A stretch of 15,390 nucleotides of DNA from Phascolomyces articulosus (lineage: Eukaryota; Mucoromycota; Mucoromycetes; Mucorales; Lichtheimiaceae). The notes beneath the pieces are model-generated. The model worked only from the letters and a program-made list of their open reading frames with translations. It did not search any database and was not told the DNA's origin. Location of the stretch: positions 1-15,390 of the forward strand of contig JAIXMP010000100.1 in assembly GCA_025677815.1 (NCBI GenBank). Direction: 5' to 3'. This document shows positions 9,455 through 15,390 of the stretch, in pieces. Position numbers and translations under genes: made by a program. The stretch's first letter is position 1. Each line of letters begins with the position of its first letter.

Positions 9455-10318
9455 CTAACTCTGTTGGTCTTGGGCGGTTAACCACAACAACATTTCTTGG
9501 AACACTTTGTTGCTTATGTTGTCTTCGAGTTTGAAGCGAGGATGCCAATTGATCAAGTTCCCCAAAAACTTATTCGCCTAAAGTAATCTAATTAGCAGCA
9601 TATACAAATCACATATATTTATTTATATTCAATTTACTTATTTACTTACATTTTCTGACCGGTAATCTGGTCGAAAAAGTTTGTAGGGCATCTCCTCCCA
9701 GTTCTCGTCCTCAGATTCCTCTTCGGATTGATACTCCTTTTCAAGGAACTTATCCATTCCACTCGAAGGGTATTTTTCCTCCAAGTTGGCGCGAAAATGC
9801 TCTAATGCACGGACCCGACGATCATGTTTCTACTCGATATATCAGTATTAAATAATATTTTCTATCTCTCTCTCTATTATTACACGTGTACATACACTTT
9901 TCATGCGAGAAGCATGACGGTTTCTTCGATCAATTATTTCTTGAACGGCAGGAAGACGTTTGTGCACCGAGCGCTTGTTGTTGAAGCTGGTGATGGCCAT
10001 TTTGCGCACCTTCAGATCAAAGTGAGCAAGGCTGGGAAATTCTTGCTGATATGCTCTCATACCAACAATGATTTTGGTGATGATGCGTATGTTAACTGGT
10101 TTGCTTGCAGTCAAGTCATAATCGAATTCGATATTTTCCCAGTCAATAATGTCTTGGTACACATCCCTGATATATTGCTATAGGTAACATTAGGTAAAGT
10201 TAGTAAAAAGTAAAATCTTATGTTTTGGATATTTGATAGATTTACTTACACTTAAAGCATTAATGCGGGGAGTGCGGGGGTTTTCTAGTTGGATGGGTTG
10301 TTGGATTTCGGTATTCAT
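9455..10318 (-). CDS. CACTA-borne accessory protein, 217 aa, basic core and acidic block, four exons
   Basis: Exons in transcript order are 10250-10318, 9896-10177, 9650-9829 and 9455-9577. The introns (72, 66 and 72 bp) begin GTAAGT, GTATGT and GTAAGT and end TATAG, AGTAG and TTTAG. All are phase 0, and the 654-nt joined frame has no internal stop. The last intron has a branch-like TGCTAAT before its acceptor. The protein has a Pro-rich start (PIQLENPRTPRINALS), a helical basic region (about 79-125; KVRKMAITSF, NKRSVHKR, DRRNRHASRMK), an acidic block (about 151-163, SEEESEDENWEE) and a C-terminal part after RSEN. The basic stretch could bind DNA. A role like the TnpA-type helper that binds subterminal repeats is inferred from context, not from a recognised domain. 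A decayed relative at 1-659 shares the last intron position. Confidence 0.7.
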
Positions 10319-10377
10319 CTTTAAATTGAAGGGTAATAAGAATGTTAATATCATTATTGACCAGTTATACTAACGAA

Positions 10378-10384
10378 TTATATA
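10378..10384 (-). promoter_or_regulatory. TATA-like box of the 217-residue gene
   Basis: TATATAA on the minus strand, about 60 bp upstream of ATG 10318. It lies in a short region shared with the candidate rightward gene that begins near 10478. Confidence 0.4.
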
Positions 10385-10477
10385 AATGTGATAGATATAC
10401 TTTTAAAATTTTAGTAACAACATAGGATGGATAATGGAGTGAAAGCTGTAGAAGGATCATGGTAATTAAAACGCGGC

Positions 10478-11602
10478 ATGCTTTTATATTGTTGCATATA
10501 TTCTTTAAAAGTAAGTGTTATTTTTGATTCCATATTTGGATATTTATTCGCGTTTGGAACAGCTCAAGTTGGAAAATCTTATGCAACCCAAATTTTCGTC
10601 TCTCTTTCCATTTTTTTTTTAGTCTTACTCTTCACTGTTTTTTTTTCTTTCTTACTCTACCCATTTTTTTTTACAGCGCATTCCTCCTTTAATATATGAG
10701 TTATGGTGATATTACAGGTAATGAAAAAATATTGTATTATTCAACCAAGATAGCTGTGATATGATCAAATGGCACTATTTTGCCATTATTGGGTTTTTTT
10801 TATTTACAACTGGTGTTTTGTTTGATTTTGTTTATAGGTACGGCACATCTGTAACAAATAGGTATAAAGCTCTGCTGTGAATTCTATTTATTTTTTACCA
10901 TACCAAAATAACTTGTTTTAGATAAGGATTAGTCAAACTATATATGTAAGCACTATTTTATGCTCTTAAATGGTAACATATTCTTTTTTTTTTATCCACT
11001 AGATATATTTATCTTTAATAGTGTCAAAATAAGCTATTATTTTATAACTGATGTAACTTTTTTGGTTCTTGCTTTACAGAGCTGAGCAACGCTGATTATT
11101 ATTTCTGGTAAGTAACAAATTGACCATCATCCATCCATCTTTTCTTTCCTCATCTCTGATTGTGATATCCTATTTTTTTAGGCTCTCTTCAAGTTGTCGT
11201 CTCGTTTGACACTGTATCCTTTGATTATCTTTAAATTCTTTATTGAATCTGTAAAACAAAATGATGACGCGTCCTTATTCTAAGGTAAATAATTCCATAA
11301 GTAAATCGTTAATACCTTTTTTTTTTACTATAACAGAAATTATCAGTAACTTCCCTAATGGATAGAATGAGGTAAGAATTTTTTTTTCTCGTTCCCTTTC
11401 TATGTTTTAGTAAGCCATCTAAATTTTATATACTTTTGTAGGAACATTGTCTTCTCCTTTTCTGTACAATCCACTTGCCATAGGTTTAATTTCTTTTCCC
11501 TTTCCTTTTTCTTCTTTATGAATTATAATTTTATTTACAGCTTATAGAAATGACATTACCTACTCCCATTATGACAATCTTCTTTATGGCAGTGTTTGGT
11601 AA
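10478..11602 (+). CDS. Candidate fourth CACTA gene made of many tiny exons
   Basis: The plus strand here alternates GTAA-type donors with long T-runs ending in AG about ten times. Exon-like blocks are near 10478-10510, 10677-10705, 10838-10861, 10927-10945, 11082-11107, 11182-11284, 11337-11371, 11442-11483 and from 11541 on. Some joins keep frame: blocks 10677 to 11107 read IPPLIYELWYGTSVTNR then ISQTIYLSNADYYFW. The 11182 block is open for 33 codons in one frame. Joining 11442-11483 to 11541 reads LYNPLAIAYRNDITYSHYDN and ends at TAA 11600-11602. A poly(A) signal follows at 11696. I could not find one frame through all blocks, so exon choice is uncertain or the gene is damaged. The many-exon layout recalls plant En/Spm tnpA. 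Function unknown. Confidence 0.3.
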
Positions 11603-11695
11603 TGCCCATTAGCATGGTGACGGGCTGCAATAGTATTAAATAGTAGTTATAGTATAGGATAGCATAGTTTTATATCAATTACGTTTTTTTTATCA

Positions 11696-11701
11696 AATAA
11701 A
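11696..11701 (+). terminator. Poly(A) signal after the candidate multi-exon gene
   Basis: AATAAA lies 94 bases after the TAA at 11600. It supports rightward transcription of 10478-11602. Confidence 0.45.
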
Positions 11702-11740
11702 CGGATATTGTTACTACAAATACTTTTTATTTTTTTATTT

Positions 11741-11877
11741 TTATTGGATATAACTGAAATATTATAATGATACTACTGGATATAATTCAAAGAATGTAAC
11801 AATACTACTGGATATAATTCAAAGGATATAACGATACTACTGGATATAATTCAAAGGATATAGCAATACTATTGGAA
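11741..11877 (+). repeat. Tandem repeat, 32-bp unit
   Basis: Three near-identical 32-bp units start TACTACTGGATATAATTCAA at 11771, 11803 and 11835. A degenerate copy precedes them (about 11741-11770) and a partial copy follows (11867-11877). It lies just inside the right subterminal region. Such arrays in CACTA elements can be protein-binding sites, but this one differs from the TCACAATTGTGA motif. Confidence 0.85.
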
Positions 11878-11879
11878 GT

Positions 11880-12157
11880 TGAACATAGTGATATCTTTAT
11901 GACATTTGAAATATCATAATAATGATTACTGATATTTCACAATATTTATTGTTGATATATCATAATTGTGACATTATTATTATTTTTTAAATATTATTAT
12001 AGTGATTTATGATATCTCACAATTGTGAGATTCTCATGATGTAGCACAGCTCACTATGTTGTACATATCTTCAATCACAATTGTGAGGTTCTCATTGTGG
12101 AGCAAAAATCATTAGAATTTCATTAAAATCTCACAACCATTTCACAATTGTGATATT
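11880..12157. repeat. Right subterminal repeat region
   Basis: Copies of the palindrome TCACAATTGTGA occur at 12017-12028 (extended to a 16-bp palindrome, 12015-12030), 12075-12086 and 12142-12153. A one-mismatch copy lies at 11960-11971. Each is followed or preceded by GAGGTTCTC-, GAGATTCTC- or GATATTC-like sequence. The outermost copy is about 21 bp from the element end, close to the 32-bp distance on the left. These are the best candidates for binding sites of an element protein. Confidence 0.75.
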
Positions 12158-12174
12158 CCCCCTTTTTTCTAGTG
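12158..12174 (-). repeat. Right terminal inverted repeat of the CACTA element
   Basis: On the minus strand it reads CACTAGAAAAAAGGGGG, identical to 4108-4124. The next bases, CAC, do not duplicate the ATT flanking the left end. Confidence 0.93.
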
Positions 12175-12409
12175 CACTATACTATCAAATTAATTTAGTC
12201 TTTTTAATCTCATTAAACTCTACTTCCCTTTAAGTATATAAAAAAAGTCAAAATTTCTCCTTTTTTTTATTATATTTCTTTTTTATTTTTTGGATTATAT
12301 ATACTTATATTAATTCTCTTTATATGATAGTTTACTAAATATATTAAAATTCTAACCTTAATTTTTCAAAAAATTATACTTTTCCTTCTTTCTCTATTTT
12401 TTACTAAGT
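12175..12409. other. AT-rich flank, no gene seen
   Basis: Pyrimidine-rich and A/T-rich DNA immediately right of the CACTA element. It shows no recognisable continuation of the gene fragment that ends at 4107. Confidence 0.45.
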
Positions 12410-13309
12410 CAACTGAGTTTGAAATTATGCTCATTGAATTCTACGAATCTCATTGGTCTATAGGTATTTCTATATTTGGTAATAATGCATTTTTATAAGG
12501 AGAATCACTGTAGTGGTTATATTAGGATAGATCTATTACAACTACTTTAGGGAACTTGTGTGCTAGATCAATTACTGTTTAGTAAGTAAAGAAAAGAGAA
12601 AGTAAAAAATATTTATCTCCTTCTTTTTTTAAGTCTAATCATACTATATATCCTTTATCTTTAAGTTTTTTGATTAACTAGAATATTACATAATAAGGAT
12701 CATTATTGAAAATTTTTTGTTATAAGTTTGTAATATCTTTAGGTTAATGACTTTATTACTAATAGTAAGGAACAACATGATAGTACTATTTGATATATAA
12801 CTTTTGATTATATTAAGAATGATTTTTTTATCATTATTATTAAGCTGACATAATATTAGATATGATAACAACTCTTAAGCAATTTTATAATAATGCTTAC
12901 TAGTATAAAATGAGATGATATGCTATTATTGACTTTTGATATTCAAAGGGTAAAGAATAATCTTGAATTTATATCCAATGCACTAGGAATATGATTAATA
13001 GTACTTTTTGCCTTTCTTTGTTTTAAGAGAATCGATAATTTCACTATTCTTATTAGTAATAAATAAAGTAGGCCTTTAAATTTTACAATTATTATTATTA
13101 TTATAGATATCTTTATTGATAGGTTGGCTAAAATGCTTATATATGAGATGTATCTTTCTCTTTTTCCCTTTGAGGGTACTTTTGGTAGTATATAATATAA
13201 CATTATATTTTTTAGCCTATACAAAGTAGGCATTCATAGTAGTATTATAATCTTCCCATTCTTTTTAAAGCTCTTTAGGAATTTTATTTATTGATGCTGA
13301 AGTAGACAT
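12410..13309 (-). pseudogene. Decayed Mutator-like (MULE) transposase
   Basis: On the minus strand an ATG at 13309 opens MSTSASINKIPKEL. After a TAA (13265-13267) comes KEWEDYNTTMNAYFV, then after a TAG (13217-13219) AKKYNVILYTTKSTLKGKKR. Farther on, a segment at about 12513-12563 reads LAHKFPKVVVIDLSYN, which matches the pattern around the first catalytic Asp of MULE transposases (FPxV, hydrophobics, Asp, x, x, Tyr). Between them other frames contain protein-like stretches, so there are frameshifts as well as stops. The early stops lie where Gln would fit, suggesting C-to-T changes. The MULE assignment rests on the one Asp motif and the overall order. No terminal repeats were found. Confidence 0.4.
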
Positions 13310-14300
13310 TATAATTTTTTTAAAAAAAAGAATTTATAAAGAAGTTCAATTTTTTTACATATGTATTATTGCCCTTTTTATTCATGTCACTTCTTGGTAC
13401 TACTATAACTATTATTATTCTTTAGCTTTGCTTTTAATATATATCTTTCTTTTATAGTATTTGTAAGCTTATAAATAAATAGCATAGATAACTTTATATA
13501 TATAGTTTTAGTGATTATAACTAATATATTCTATTTTTATTATATAATAAATAGTTTAAATACTCTAACTGTGGCATATTTACATAGAAAAACGTATATA
13601 ATCACTCTAAATATAATATTTTTTTTAAAATCTTAATTTATTTTAAATACTAATCTATATTTTTAAAACTTTAGAACTTTAATAAACCTACTCTTATTTT
13701 ATATATATTCCTCTATTTCTTCAAATTAAGAGATGTTCATCATATCCATACTTCTTCTCATATATATTATCACTAATTCTACTACATCATGTTATCACAA
13801 ACAATAAATAATATTAGTTGACTCACATAATCCTTATTCCAATAATAATATAATAATAATGATCTTAGTATAATATCCTATATATAATAATTATCAAATA
13901 ATACATAAATACTACCATACTATTGTATAAGTAAGAGTATAAAAGTAATAATAATCATCTAATGACTAATAGTCAACAAATATATATATATACAACAAAT
14001 ATAACTATATCTCCTCATATTATGTTATATCACTGTGAATACCACTTATAATATATATCCATTATATTAAGCAAATGTAATATTAATAAACTACCATGAT
14101 CAATAATTAAGTAGCATAGATAAGAAAATATATAAATACTATACTTATAAAACTAGAATATAATTATCTTTATTATCATCTTTATCATTATAATAAATCT
14201 ATATTGATTCTCACAAGGCTTCTTCTATCTCCATCTCTCTTTGTTATTAATTCTATTATTAATTCTTATCTATACTACACCAACTACTTTTTTATATTAG
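13310..14300. other. Very AT-rich stretch, no gene seen
   Basis: Long A/T tracts and a TA microsatellite at 13981-13992. No reading frame with protein-like composition and no tRNA-like fold were seen. Confidence 0.5.
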
Positions 14301-14308
14301 GGGGGAGG

Positions 14309-14316
14309 TATATAAA
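14309..14316 (+). promoter_or_regulatory. TATA-like box upstream of a direct repeat
   Basis: TATATAAA embedded in a G-rich setting, between runs of GGGGGG and GGGGG, that stands out in this AT-rich region. It lies about 30 bp before the direct repeat copy at 14341. It could be the promoter of a decayed element; no product is visible. Confidence 0.3.
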
Positions 14317-14340
14317 GGGGGAGTACAAATAGATGTAGCT

Positions 14341-14463
14341 AGGTTCTTAGGTTTAAACTATTATCTTAAAGTCATGTGACTAGCTAATAATAAATTTCTT
14401 TCAAAATTTATATCAGATGTAACAAAAATATCAGATCTATTATAAATTCTTTTTACTAGCACC
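14341..14463 (+). repeat. Direct repeat copy A (diverged)
   Basis: About 120 bp similar to 15026-15148, with shared runs such as TCAGATGTAA and AATTCTTTTTACTA. Most differences are transitions. In many of them this copy has A/T where the other has G/C, as if this copy had decayed by C-to-T mutation. Confidence 0.6.
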
Positions 14464-15025
14464 ATACTTGCAAATATAAATAATTATGACTAGACCAAGA
14501 TTCTTTAGTAGATATCATAAAACTAGAATTAAGGATAAAACATAAGGGAAATGATTTAAAGATAAAGTAAATTAATAGTAATATATATAAGTCGATAGTT
14601 TATTAATTAGTTGTTCTTTATATTATATAACATTCATTGCCTTTTATATATTTTGCATAATAATAAATTAATAAGAATAGAAATAGAAATAATATAAGAT
14701 AATAATATATAATATATAAAATAATGAGAGGGCATAATAAGGGACAATATAATAATATAAAAAGATAACCAAAATAGGGTTAGATAAAAATAAAAAAGAA
14801 ATAATAATTATAATATAATTATTATTATGTAGAGAATACTACTTCTATTATTATTAAGAATATATCTATAGGCAATGTAATTATAATTAGTAAGGGGTAG
14901 TAAGGGGATAATATAGCATAGGAATAAATAAGGATCATTAAAAACAAGATAGTTGATTAACCTATCTATCTATAAATAAACCTTTAGAGTAAACATTTTA
15001 CTAGTGTGATTTGGTTGGTCAACCC
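14464..15025. other. AT-rich spacer between direct repeats
   Basis: No coding frame or motif is supported. A TATA-like TCTATAAATAAACC occurs near 14970, about 50 bp before repeat copy B. Confidence 0.4.
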
Positions 15026-15148
15026 AGATTCTTAGATTTAAACTGGTTGCCATAAAGTCACGTGACCAGCTGAAGATGAATTTTTTTAAAGATTCATCTC
15101 AGATGTAATAAAAATGTCTGATCCATTATGAATTCTTTTTACTATCAC
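15026..15148 (+). repeat. Direct repeat copy B
   Basis: Counterpart of 14341-14463, separated by about 560 bp. Its similarity ends at the CAC where a second CACTA-like terminus starts, so that element seems to have landed at the end of this repeat. Confidence 0.6.
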
Positions 15149-15390
15149 TGCAAAAAAAGGGGTGTATCACCAGAAATTTCCATTATTGTGATACACCATT
15201 GATATTTCTAATTAATTACAAAAATTTCATCAGAATATCAATAGTTTTTGATATTCGAACTGTTATATAAATATCATGAGAATCTCATAAATTATAAAGT
15301 CTACCATTTTTTTTTTTGTGTGCAAAATTTATAACAGTTAAAACTAAACTATAACACATCATGGCCAAATAATATGAAGCCAGTTATGTT
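15146..15390 (+). mobile_element. Left end of a second, related CACTA-like element (partial)
   Basis: CACTGCAAAAAAAGGGG at 15146-15162 has the same build as the terminus at 4108: CACT, then an A-run, then a G-run. It is followed by TGTATCAC, AAATTTCC, ATTATTGTGATA and GATATTTC motifs like those in the subterminal region of the main element. It runs off the right edge, so its other end and content are unknown. The CACTG start marks it as a separate subfamily. Confidence 0.6.

Larger units (their letters stand above)
4108..12174 (+). mobile_element. CACTA (En/Spm-type) DNA transposon, 8,067 bp, both ends present
   Basis: The element starts CACTAG and ends CTAGTG, with a 17-bp perfect terminal inverted repeat CACTAGAAAAAAGGGGG (the left copy has one extra G). 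Subterminal regions at both ends hold copies of the palindrome TCACAATTGTGA. Inside is a transposase of the CACTA (tnp2, Transposase_21) family, two small intact spliced genes on the minus strand and a possible fourth gene. The expected 3-bp target duplication is not seen: the left flank is ATT and the right flank is CAC. An old, recombined or imprecisely assembled insertion is therefore possible. Because the transposase is frame-broken as given, self-mobility is doubtful. Confidence 0.9.

Noticed and set aside
12686..12871. 61-codon minus-strand open frame as an independent gene
   Set aside because: It lies within the Mutator-like relic and is best read as one fragment of it.
1..13309. Alternative genetic code in which TAA/TAG mean Gln
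   Set aside because: Many internal stops sit at Gln-like positions, but both intact accessory genes use ordinary CAA/CAG for Gln and end in TAG, and stops cluster in relics. Mutation is the simpler explanation.
13081..14900. tRNA, rRNA or CRISPR array
   Set aside because: No cloverleaf, no conserved rRNA segments and no regularly spaced identical repeats; only simple A/T repeats.
14341..15148. Complete LTR retrotransposon
   Set aside because: The repeats lack clear TG...CA ends, and the 560-bp interior has no coding frame.

Overview
The window looks like a repeat-rich piece of a fungal nuclear genome. It is strongly AT-rich, its genes have 50-90 bp GT-AG introns, and its dominant content is a CACTA-type (En/Spm-like) DNA transposon whose transposase resembles those of early-diverging fungi (Mucoromycota). 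The family and intron structure are visible in the sequence. The taxonomic placement is inference, and the species cannot be named. No ordinary housekeeping gene, rRNA, tRNA or CRISPR array was found.

Layout. (1) Positions 1-4107 are a graveyard of older elements. They hold a stop-riddled relative of a transposon accessory gene (1-659), the N-terminal exons of a second CACTA transposase (1276-1870), a compact cluster of palindromes (1862-1970), and two poorly identified decayed coding stretches (about 2410-2800 and 3663-4107). (2) Positions 4108-12174 are one end-to-end CACTA element of 8,067 bp. It has 17-bp terminal inverted repeats beginning CACTAG and subterminal TCACAATTGTGA palindromes. 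It carries a leftward spliced gene for a 168-residue acidic protein, a rightward transposase gene broken by frame changes, a leftward spliced gene for a 217-residue protein, and a rightward region packed with splice-like signals that may be a fourth gene. (3) Positions 12175-15145 are very AT-rich and hold a decayed Mutator-like transposase on the minus strand and a diverged direct repeat. (4) From 15146 to the edge a second, related element begins with CACTG.

How it fits together. In CACTA elements the transposase binds subterminal repeats and cuts at the CACTA ends, and accessory proteins often assist. Here both small accessory genes read cleanly through four exons each, while the transposase needs several single-base frame changes, all in the same direction, plus one stop. 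The element therefore looks immobile by itself, or the sequence carries base-calling deletions in that gene.

Two styles of damage coexist. The flanking relics stay in frame but have Gln or Trp codons turned into TAG, TAA or TGA, as expected from C-to-T/G-to-A mutation such as RIP. The central transposase shows frame changes instead. The most informative point is that the left-edge relic shares an intron position, an acidic block and flanking residues with the intact 217-residue gene. This supports that gene as a conserved, poorly described component of this transposon group.
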